This document shows, in pieces, positions 6,691-12,825 of a stretch of 14,163 nucleotides of DNA (positions within the stretch are counted from its first letter, which is position 1; every line of letters begins with the position of its first letter). Source of the stretch: Actinomycetota bacterium (GTDB lineage Bacteria > Actinomycetota > Acidimicrobiia > Acidimicrobiales > Microtrichaceae); contig JAFDWA010000018.1 in the NCBI GenBank assembly GCA_018268735.1, positions 1-14,163 of the forward strand, given 5' to 3'. Below the pieces are notes generated by a model. The model had not been told where the DNA came from. It made no database searches and saw nothing but the letters and a program-made list of their open reading frames with translations. Made by a program: the position numbers and the translations under genes.

Positions 6691-8217
6691 ATGGATCCAC
6701 AGCACCCCACCCCACGGACCCCCTCGCGCAGGAGGTGGTTGACCACCGGGATCGTCGTGGCCGTCGCGATGCTCGCAGCCGCGTGCGGCGGCTCCGGCAA
6801 CGGTGCCAGCGGAGGCAACGACAAGGGCTCCGGCGACGGGGACGCCTCGGCGCTCGTGAAGCCTGCGGACTGCCCGGTCGACAAGCTCGCCTCGGCCACG
6901 TCGCCGACGAACGTCACGATCTGGCACGCCTACGTCGGCCTCCAGGCTCAGACGTTGCAGAAGATCGCAGACGCGTTCAACGCGAGCCAGACCAAGGTCA
7001 AGGTGCAGGTGCAGGCGCAGGGCACCTACGAGGAGCTCCTCAAGAAGTTCCAGGACGCGCTGTCCAACCCGGCGACGTTGCCGGACCTGATCCTCTCGGA
7101 GGACACGACGACGCAGTTCATGGCGAACTCCGGTGCGGTGGTCCCGGCGTCGTCGTGCCGGAAGGCCGATCCGAGCTCCGACGCCACCTACGCCGACGTC
7201 CTGCCGGCGGTCACCTCGGCCTACACCGTCGACAAGGTGCTGTGGCCCGGTGCCTTCAGCGTGTCGATGCCGGTGCTGTACGTGAACAAGGCGATCCTGA
7301 CCGCCGCCGGAGTCGACACGAGCACCTACCCGCAGACGATCGAGCAGCTCCGGACGACCGCCGAGAAGATCAAGGCGGCGAACGTCCCAGGGGTGAAGGC
7401 GCCCCTGGCGGTGAAGATCGACTCCTGGTTCGTCGAGAACTGGCTGACCGGCGCCAAGAAGGCGATCGTCGACAACGACAACGGCCGCTCAGGGCTCGCG
7501 ACCCGCTCGCAGTTCGCCCAGCCGGACACGACGCGCATCTTCGACTGGTTCAAGGGGATGGTCGACGACGGACTCGCGAAGGCTGTCCCGAGCTCGAGCA
7601 CCGGGATCGACGAGTACCTCGCCCTCAACGACAAGTCCTCGGCGATGCTCATCCAGACCTCGACCGCGATCAGCACGGTCGCGGCGCTGCTGTCGGGTTC
7701 CATCTCCCAGGACCAGCTGAAGGGCGTGGGCGTCGACGCGACGATCAACAAGGGCCTCGACATCGACGTCGCCTTGCAGCCAGGTCTGAACCAGGCAGGT
7801 CAGGGCCAGATCGGCGGTTCGGCCTGGTACATGGTCAAGACCGCCAACTCCCTCGGCGTGCCCGCAGCATGGCAGTTCATCAAGTACTTCCTGAGCACGC
7901 CGAACCAGGTCATCTGGACGCTCGACGCCTCGTACCTGCCGGTGCTCAAGTCCGCCCAGGAGGACCCGACGCTGCAGAAGGAGTTCACCACCACGACCAA
8001 GGGCAAGTGGCTGAACACCGCCTACCAGGGGCTCAAGAACCTCAACGCCGACTTCCCCGGTCCGGTCATCGGCCCCTACAACCAGTTCCGCAGCGTGACC
8101 CGGGCGGCGCTCGACAGCGTCGCGTTCAACGGCGTGTCGACGAAGACGGCCATCACGAAGGCGAACGCTTCGTTCCAGGCGGCGCTCGCCCAGTACGCGA
8201 AAGACGTCAAGGGCTGA
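6691..8217 (+). CDS. ABC importer substrate-binding lipoprotein (UgpB-like, family 1 extracellular solute-binding protein)
   Basis: The 508-residue precursor starts with a basic n-region (SRRRWLTTG, residues 12-20) and a hydrophobic core (IVVAVAMLAAAC). It ends in a lipobox-like AAAC with C32 as the likely lipid-modified residue. The SRRRWL stretch resembles a twin-arginine signal, so Tat export is possible. A Gly/Ser/Asp-rich linker follows. The mature part begins NVTIWHAYVG and continues IADAFNASQTKVKVQVQAQGTYEELLKKFQDAL, the classic first lobe of UgpB/MalE-type proteins. PDLILSEDTTTQFMANSGAVVP and a later GGSAWYMVK segment also fit this fold. Cysteines near the mature N-terminus (PADCPVD) and in SSCRKAD could form a disulfide. 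It captures substrate outside the membrane for the preceding permeases. Being last in the operon is unusual but not rare. The ribosome binding site before the ATG is weak. The sugar or glycerol-phosphate ligand is not determinable. Confidence 0.88.
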   Translation: MDPQHPTPRTPSRRRWLTTGIVVAVAMLAAACGGSGNGASGGNDKGSGDGDASALVKPADCPVDKLASATSPTNVTIWHAYVGLQAQTLQKIADAFNASQTKVKVQVQAQGTYEELLKKFQDALSNPATLPDLILSEDTTTQFMANSGAVVPASSCRKADPSSDATYADVLPAVTSAYTVDKVLWPGAFSVSMPVLYVNKAILTAAGVDTSTYPQTIEQLRTTAEKIKAANVPGVKAPLAVKIDSWFVENWLTGAKKAIVDNDNGRSGLATRSQFAQPDTTRIFDWFKGMVDDGLAKAVPSSSTGIDEYLALNDKSSAMLIQTSTAISTVAALLSGSISQDQLKGVGVDATINKGLDIDVALQPGLNQAGQGQIGGSAWYMVKTANSLGVPAAWQFIKYFLSTPNQVIWTLDASYLPVLKSAQEDPTLQKEFTTTTKGKWLNTAYQGLKNLNADFPGPVIGPYNQFRSVTRAALDSVAFNGVSTKTAITKANASFQAALAQYAKDVKG

Positions 8218-8242
8218 GTCCGGCGCGAGGATCGACTCGATC

Positions 8243-8270
8243 GATCGGACCCCGGGGGTCGGGTCCGATC
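8243..8270. terminator. Bidirectional hairpin between convergent operons, 10-bp perfect stem
   Basis: GATCGGACCC at 8243-8252 pairs perfectly with GGGTCCGATC at 8261-8270 around an eight-base loop. A competing inner hairpin (GACCCC at 8248-8253 with GGGGTC at 8255-8260) is also possible. It occupies the 70-base gap between the stop of the binding-protein gene and the stop of dprE1 on the other strand, so it could terminate both transcripts. No T-run follows on either strand. Confidence 0.65.
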
Positions 8271-8287
8271 CCGGCTGCGGCCGTCGA

Positions 8288-9673
8288 TCAGACCAGTCCG
8301 AGCCGTCGACCCATGTCGCTGCGGAACCGGTGGTGCGGATCGACCCGCTCGCGGACGTCGCGCCACTCGTCGAGCCGCGGGTACATGCCGCCGAGCAACT
8401 CGGGGCGCACGCGGCTGTCCTTCGCCAGGTAGAGGCGACCACCGGCGTCGAGCACCTCGCGGTCGAGGTCGTCGAACAGCTCGTCGAGACCGGCAGCCAC
8501 CGGGATGTCGATGGTGAGGGTCCACCCCGAGATCGGGAAGCTGAGGTGGCCCGGGTTGGCGGGTCCCATCCGCTTGAGCACCGACAGGAACGACGGGAGG
8601 CCGGCGCCGGAGATCCGCTCGAGCGAACGGCGCACGAAGTCGCTCGACTCGTCCGGCACGACGTACTGCCACTGGATGAAGCCCCGCTGGCCGTACACGC
8701 GGTTCCAGTCCCCCACCATGTCGAGCGGGTGGAAGAACGCCTCGATGCTCATGAGCGCGTCGCGGCGTCGCTCCGGCGCCTTGCGGAACCAGAGCTCGTT
8801 GAACGCCTTCACGCTGAGCCGGTTCACGAGACCTGACGGGAAGAGGTCGGGCAGCGACGGCAGCATGTGGGTCGCGTAGTCCGTCGGGCGTCGGTCACCG
8901 GAGGCGAGGACCTCGTCACGGGTCGCGAACCTGCCCCTGTCGAGCACCGAGCGTCCGAGGTGGCCGCCTCGGGCCATCACGTCGATCCACGCCACCGAGT
9001 AGTCGTAGTCCTCGTCGCCGTCGACCATCATCGCCATCACGGCGTCGAGGTCCGCTGCCCGGTCCGAGTCCACGACCAGCCGGCTCGATCCGATCGCCTG
9101 CAGCTGCACCGTCGCGTCGAGGACGATCCCTGTCAGTCCCATCCCACCTGCGGTCGCCCAGAAGACCTCCGGGTCGCGCTCCGGGCTGAGGTCGCGCACC
9201 TCGCCGTGTCCGTCGAGGAGCCGCATGCTGAGGACGTGGTTGCACCACGAGCCCTTCAGGTGGTGGTTCTTCCCGTGGATGTCCGACGCGATCGCTCCAC
9301 CGACGGTCACGATCCGGGTCCCCGGTGTGACCGGGACGAACCACCCCAACGGCACGAGCCAGCGCATGAGGTCATCGAGGCTGGTCCCGGCGAGGATCGT
9401 CGCGACACCGCTGCGGAGGTCGATGTCGACGATCCCCGATCGTGCGGTCGCGTCGATGACCGACCCACCGGCGTTCTGCGCCGGGTCCCCGTAGGAACGT
9501 CCGAGGCCACGAGCGATCACACCGTGCTCGCCTGCATCCAGGACCGCCGAACGCACCGCTGCCTCCGACTCGGGTGCGAGCACCGTCGAGGTCGCCGGTG
9601 CCGTCCTGCCCCAGCCGCGCAGCAGGCGGCGATCCCCGTTCGGGCCGTCGCTCCGGTCAGGCACCGCGCTCAC
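8288..9673 (-). CDS. dprE1: Decaprenylphosphoryl-beta-D-ribose 2'-oxidase (DprE1)
   Basis: This FAD enzyme oxidises decaprenylphosphoryl-ribose to the 2'-keto intermediate; DprE2 then reduces it to decaprenylphosphoryl-arabinose, the arabinofuranose donor. The protein is 461 residues, the same as the mycobacterial enzyme. The FAD-binding half includes ARGLGRSYGDPAQN, then GGAIASDIHGKNHH with the conserved flavin-linking His. Later segments FFHPLDMVGDWNRVYG, LSFPISGWTLTIDIP and LYLAKDSR (K418) align closely with M. tuberculosis DprE1. The residue at position 387, Cys in mycobacteria, is Thr here (codon at 8515-8513). The GTG start overlaps the ubiA stop as GTGA; the frame stays open further upstream, but that part only shadows ubiA. 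No dprE2 follows; the next gene is convergent. Translation is probably coupled to ubiA. Confidence 0.93.
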   Translation of the reverse strand: MSAVPDRSDGPNGDRRLLRGWGRTAPATSTVLAPESEAAVRSAVLDAGEHGVIARGLGRSYGDPAQNAGGSVIDATARSGIVDIDLRSGVATILAGTSLDDLMRWLVPLGWFVPVTPGTRIVTVGGAIASDIHGKNHHLKGSWCNHVLSMRLLDGHGEVRDLSPERDPEVFWATAGGMGLTGIVLDATVQLQAIGSSRLVVDSDRAADLDAVMAMMVDGDEDYDYSVAWIDVMARGGHLGRSVLDRGRFATRDEVLASGDRRPTDYATHMLPSLPDLFPSGLVNRLSVKAFNELWFRKAPERRRDALMSIEAFFHPLDMVGDWNRVYGQRGFIQWQYVVPDESSDFVRRSLERISGAGLPSFLSVLKRMGPANPGHLSFPISGWTLTIDIPVAAGLDELFDDLDREVLDAGGRLYLAKDSRVRPELLGGMYPRLDEWRDVRERVDPHHRFRSDMGRRLGLV

Positions 9674-10596
9674 AGGTAGATCCCGATGAACAGCAGCGCC
9701 ACCAACCCGAGCCCCATGAGCTGCATCATGCGGTCCTCGGCGAGCACCTCCTCTGGCGCTGCACCCTTGCCCTGGTCGACGAGCATCGCATAGCGCAGGA
9801 TCGCGATCACGAACGGGATGATCGACAGCTCGGCCCAGGGCCCGTCGGCCTGCTGGTGGACCTTCGCCCCGTCCACCGCCCACAGGCAGTACGACATCAT
9901 CACCGCTGCCGCTGCAGCGGTGCGCACCATCGACAGGAACTCGAAGCTGTACTCCCCCAACGTCGGACGGAGTTCCGCCGCGCGGTCGCCGAGCTCGACC
10001 TTCTCGGCATGGCGCTTCGCCGCGGCGATGAACATCGAGCCGAACAGCGACACGAGCAGGAACCAGGTCGACACGCTCACACCGGCCGCGTACGCGCCGC
10101 CGAGGAGTCGCAGGATGAACCCAGCGGAGAGGATGACGAGATCGAGGATCGGCACCTGCTTGAGGAACACCGAGTACGAGGTCGTCAACGCGGCGTAGCC
10201 CACGACGACGACGAGCAGCCGCCAGCTGACGAACGCAGCGAGGAGGCTGCCGAGCACCACGAGCACTGCAGCGGCGCCCATGGCGAGCGGCACCGGGACG
10301 AGACCGGATGCGATCGGACGGCGGCACTTGGTGGGATGCCGGCGGTCCGACTCGACGTCGAGCGTGTCGTTGAGCAGGTAGGTGGCCGATGACACCGCGC
10401 AGAAGGCGACGAACCCGATCACCGTCGAGCGCAGGTAGGAGGCCTGGCTCAGCACGCCGGCCGCTGCGGGCGCCACGAACACGAGGACGTTCTTCGCCCA
10501 CTGTCGCGGCCGCAGCGCCTTCACGAGCCCGATCAGCGCATCGGATCCGGATGGCCCACGGTCGCCGATCGGGGTAGCCGTGGTTGGTCTCGTCAC
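9670..10596 (-). CDS. ubiA: Decaprenyl-phosphate phosphoribosyltransferase (UbiA prenyltransferase family)
   Basis: The 308-residue integral membrane protein belongs to the UbiA superfamily. The Asp-rich metal-binding motif is N76-D77-x2-D80-x3-D84, followed by RRHPTKCRRPIASG, the hallmark of the Rv3806c-type enzymes. These transfer phosphoribose from PRPP to decaprenyl phosphate, making the precursor that is dephosphorylated and then epimerised by DprE1/DprE2. About eight to nine hydrophobic helices are visible, including YAALTTSYSVFLKQVPILDLVILSAGFILRLLGGAYAAG with the second conserved region. The GTG at 10596 is the assumed start; it overlaps the stop of a possible 14-codon leader frame. 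It overlaps dprE1 by 4 bp, and the two genes encode neighbouring pathway steps, which supports both assignments. Confidence 0.9.
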   Translation of the reverse strand: MTRPTTATPIGDRGPSGSDALIGLVKALRPRQWAKNVLVFVAPAAAGVLSQASYLRSTVIGFVAFCAVSSATYLLNDTLDVESDRRHPTKCRRPIASGLVPVPLAMGAAAVLVVLGSLLAAFVSWRLLVVVVGYAALTTSYSVFLKQVPILDLVILSAGFILRLLGGAYAAGVSVSTWFLLVSLFGSMFIAAAKRHAEKVELGDRAAELRPTLGEYSFEFLSMVRTAAAAAVMMSYCLWAVDGAKVHQQADGPWAELSIIPFVIAILRYAMLVDQGKGAAPEEVLAEDRMMQLMGLGLVALLFIGIYL

Positions 10597-10681
10597 CTCT
10601 TCACCGTGTTGCTCTCGAGCGTGCCGTTGCTGACCATGCCGTTCGCGCGGGATGCGCGCCGGTTCTCGGCCGGACCGCCCG

Positions 10682-10687
10682 AGTCTA
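10682..10687 (-). promoter_or_regulatory. Candidate -10 element (TAGACT) for ubiA-dprE1
   Basis: On the minus strand, TAGACT begins nine bases after the sua5 stop codon and lies in the 99-base gap before ubiA. It fits TANNNT and the TAG-N-N-T motif of this window, but it is followed by CGG rather than CCG. Transcription would start near 10675, leaving a leader of roughly 80 bases. No good -35 is visible. Read-through from sua5 is also possible. Confidence 0.4.
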
Positions 10688-10695
10688 CCGGCGCC

Positions 10696-11772
10696 TCACC
10701 GCGGTCGGGCTCTGGCGTCCCGACCGCTGACCTGGGCGACGAGCCGCTCGACGGTCACGTCCGAGTCGTCGATGACGACCCGGCCGTGCGCGGCTCGGAA
10801 CAGCCGGTCGTTGACGCCACGACCGAGCCCCTTCGGCTCCAGCGCCACCGCCAGGATGAGATCGACGTCGGCCGCGTCGATCTCACGCATCGCCGAGTAC
10901 AGGACGGTCGCCGCGCGCTCCGCCGCTGCCGGGAGATCGAGCACCCGGGGCCGGACCCTGCGCTCGTGGAGCGCGTCGAGCAATCGGGACGCGAGCCCCA
11001 GGTCCCCTTCGACCAGCACCAGCGGCGTGTCCGGCGCGTAGTGGCGCAACAGCCCGCCGGGTGCGGCGGTCGCGGTCCCCTCCGGCGCCACACGTCGCTC
11101 GGTGCCGTCGACCTCGCCGAGCACCGCAACCAGGTCCTCGATGGGCACACCGCCGTGGCGCAGGACGGCCGGACGGGCCCCGGAGAGGTCGACCACGGTG
11201 GACTCGATGCCGAGCGGCGTGGCGCCCCCGTCGAGGACCACGTCGGCGGACCCGAGGCGCGATCCCAGGTCGTCGAGCACGTGGGCTGCGGTCGTCGGGC
11301 TCACGTGGCCGAACCGGTTCGCCGACGGTGCTGCGATGCCGACGCCCACCGCTCGCAGCAGCCGCTCCGCGACCGGATGGGCCGGTACTCGGACTCCGAC
11401 CGTCGGTCCCGACGCGGTCACCGCGTCCCCGACGAGCCGTCCCCGTGGCAGCACGACCGTGAGCGGTCCGGGCCAGAACGCGTCGGCGAGGTCGACCACG
11501 CCGGCGGGGATCTCCGCCACGACCCCGACGAGCGATTCGAGGTCCGCCACGTGCACGATCAACGGGTCGGTGGCCGGTCGTCCCTTCACCTCGAAGATCC
11601 GAGCGAGTGCGTCGGGGCGGTCGATCGCCGCACCGAGGCCGTAGACGGTCTCGGTCGGGAACGCGACGAGCGACCCTGCGCGCAGCGAGGCCGCGACCTG
11701 GTCGATCACGGCGAGGTCGGGGTGCAGGCCGTCGACCTCGACGTGTCGGGCACGTGCGGACCGCGATCCCAT
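10696..11772 (-). CDS. sua5: L-threonylcarbamoyladenylate synthase, Sua5 type
   Basis: This enzyme makes threonylcarbamoyl-AMP from threonine, bicarbonate and ATP, the first step of the t6A modification at position 37 of ANN-decoding tRNAs. The 358-residue protein has the N-terminal YrdC domain: PTETVYGLG at 39-47, KGRP at 63-66, PSAN at 149-152 followed by SPT, and IESTVVD at 189-195. It also has the C-terminal Sua5 domain introduced by PGGLLRHYAP (238-247). The length and second domain distinguish it from the short TsaC form. The ATG at 11772 was preferred over an in-frame GTG two codons upstream, which lies only three bases from the candidate -10 element. The gene is divergent from the short-chain dehydrogenase and upstream of ubiA by 99 bases. 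Its neighbours do not belong to the same pathway. Confidence 0.92.
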   Translation of the reverse strand: MGSRSARARHVEVDGLHPDLAVIDQVAASLRAGSLVAFPTETVYGLGAAIDRPDALARIFEVKGRPATDPLIVHVADLESLVGVVAEIPAGVVDLADAFWPGPLTVVLPRGRLVGDAVTASGPTVGVRVPAHPVAERLLRAVGVGIAAPSANRFGHVSPTTAAHVLDDLGSRLGSADVVLDGGATPLGIESTVVDLSGARPAVLRHGGVPIEDLVAVLGEVDGTERRVAPEGTATAAPGGLLRHYAPDTPLVLVEGDLGLASRLLDALHERRVRPRVLDLPAAAERAATVLYSAMREIDAADVDLILAVALEPKGLGRGVNDRLFRAAHGRVVIDDSDVTVERLVAQVSGRDARARPR

Positions 11773-11781
11773 CGGCACCGG

Positions 11782-11787
11782 ACGCTA
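11782..11787 (-). promoter_or_regulatory. Candidate -10 element (TAGCGT) for sua5
   Basis: TAGCGT on the minus strand lies nine bases before the ATG at 11772 and three before the alternative GTG. This spacing gives a leaderless or nearly leaderless transcript starting close to the ATG. No Shine-Dalgarno sequence separates it from the start codon. Confidence 0.5.
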
Positions 11788-11823
11788 CCTCCCTGCACCG
11801 GGCAGGCCGGCACGGCGTGGCGG

Positions 11824-11829
11824 TAGCGT
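11824..11829 (+). promoter_or_regulatory. Candidate leaderless promoter (-10 TAGCGT) for the short-chain dehydrogenase
   Basis: TAGCGT is followed by exactly seven bases and then the ATG at 11837, the same geometry as at the exonuclease gene. No ribosome binding site is visible in those seven bases, consistent with a leaderless mRNA. No -35 element was recognised. Confidence 0.55.
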
Positions 11830-11836
11830 CCGCGCC

Positions 11837-12649
11837 ATGTCGCTTCCCACCTCTGCACCCGATCGGACCGCTCTCGTCACCGGCGCGTCGTCGGGGATCG
11901 GCACCGAGCTCGCCCGGGAGCTGGCCCGGCGAGGGCAGAACGTGACGCTCGTCGCCCGTTCCGAGGGGCGCCTGCGGGCCCTCGCCGAGGAGCTCGGCGC
12001 GACCGGGATCCGCGCCGACGTGCTCCGCGCTGATCTCTCGGACCGGACCGAGCGGTCCGCGCTCGCGGGTCGAGTCCAGGACCTCGGCCTCGAGGTCAGC
12101 ATCCTGGTCAACAACGCCGGGCTGTCGACGATGGGGGCGGTGCACCGCGCCTCGCTCGACGCCGAGCTCAACATGGTGGAGCTCGACGTGGTCGCCGTCG
12201 TCGAGCTGTGCACGCGGTTCCTGCCAGGGATGGTCGAGCGACGCCGGGGTGCCGTGCTCAACGTCGCGTCGACGGCCGCGTTCCAGCCGATCCCGGGGCA
12301 GGCGGGCTACGGCGCTGCCAAGGCGTTCGTGCTGTCCTACACGCGGGCGATCGACGGGGAGCTGCGTGGAACCGGCGTGACCGCGACCGCGCTGTGCCCG
12401 GGTCCCGTGGAGACCGGCTTCGCCGACGCTGCAGGGATCTCGCACGAGGAGGCTGCTGCGTCGCTCCCCTCCTTCATGTGGGAGTCCGCCGATGCCGTTG
12501 CCCGGTGCGGCATCGACGCGCTCGCTGCAGGGCGTCAGGTCGCGATCCCCGGAGCAGCGAACCGTGCCGCTGCAGCCCTCGCCGGGCTCGTGCCCAAGCA
12601 GGTGCTGGTCCCGCTCATGGCGAGTCGCCATCCGAAGCTGCGCGACTGA
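11837..12649 (+). CDS. Short-chain dehydrogenase/reductase, NAD(P)-dependent
   Basis: The 270-residue protein is a classical SDR. The nucleotide-binding motif TGASSGIG is at 15-22, NNAG at 92-95, and the catalytic Ser145, Tyr158 and Lys162 follow the S-x12-Y-x3-K spacing. The PG motif appears in LCPGPVETGF. R41 after the second strand (VARSEGRL) suggests NADPH preference. The C-terminus ends with a mildly hydrophobic helix (AAAALAGLVPKQVLVPLMAS), seen in some membrane-associated lipid- or ketoacyl-reducing SDRs of the DltE/YqjQ style. The substrate cannot be told. It stands alone: sua5 is divergent and amt is 176 bases downstream. Confidence 0.88.
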   Translation: MSLPTSAPDRTALVTGASSGIGTELARELARRGQNVTLVARSEGRLRALAEELGATGIRADVLRADLSDRTERSALAGRVQDLGLEVSILVNNAGLSTMGAVHRASLDAELNMVELDVVAVVELCTRFLPGMVERRRGAVLNVASTAAFQPIPGQAGYGAAKAFVLSYTRAIDGELRGTGVTATALCPGPVETGFADAAGISHEEAAASLPSFMWESADAVARCGIDALAAGRQVAIPGAANRAAAALAGLVPKQVLVPLMASRHPKLRD

Positions 12650-12705
12650 GCGCCGGCTCGCGGCACGGCGTTCGTCGGCTTGGCCGCGCCGGCGGGTCCG
12701 GACCG

Positions 12706-12743
12706 TTCACGACCTCGCCGCTTCCGTGAAACACCGAGGAAAC
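12706..12743 (+). promoter_or_regulatory. Candidate GlnR-type nitrogen operator upstream of amt
   Basis: GAAAC at 12728-12732 and GAAAC at 12739-12743 are separated by six bases, so their AC dinucleotides are 11 bases apart. Another AC in TTCAC (12706-12710) falls exactly two periods upstream. Actinobacterial GlnR boxes are built of GTnAC/GAAAC half-sites with six-base spacers, and amt genes are standard GlnR targets. The site lies about 85-120 bases before the amt start, a suitable place for activation. One of the four half-sites (around 12717-12721) does not match. Confidence 0.5.
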
Positions 12744-12765
12744 ATCTCCGCAGGAGAGTGCACGG

Positions 12766-12780
12766 GTCGCCGCCGGCGAC
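12766..12780 (+). other. Small hairpin in the region before amt
   Basis: GTCGCC at 12766-12771 pairs with GGCGAC at 12775-12780 around a three-base loop, 45 bases before the amt ATG. It may be a structure in the mRNA leader. Such short GC-rich hairpins are common in this DNA, so function is doubtful. Confidence 0.25.
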
Positions 12781-12825
12781 AGCGTGCTCGTGGTGCACGC
12801 CCACCGACGCGGAACGGAAGGCTCG

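Larger units (their letters stand above)
11779..11832. repeat. 11-bp inverted repeat in the sua5/dehydrogenase divergent promoter region
   Basis: CGGACGCTACC at 11779-11789 is the exact complement of GGTAGCGTCCG at 11822-11832, with 32 bases between the arms. Each arm contains the probable -10 hexamer TAGCGT of the gene it faces. The arms may simply be two copies of the same promoter core, or may also bind a shared regulator. Confidence 0.8.

Noticed and set aside
9674..10501. Upstream extension of the dprE1 frame to give a 737-residue protein
   Set aside because: The extra part is an alternate-frame reading of ubiA. Starting at 9673 gives 461 residues, the length of known DprE1.
11776..11778. 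GTG two codons upstream as the sua5 start
   Set aside because: It is only three bases from the candidate -10 hexamer, too close for a transcript to include it; the ATG at 11772 fits better.
12784..12825. Upstream start adding 14 residues to Amt
   Set aside because: No ribosome binding site there, and the extra residues are polar and outside the conserved family start; GGAAGG precedes the ATG at 12826.
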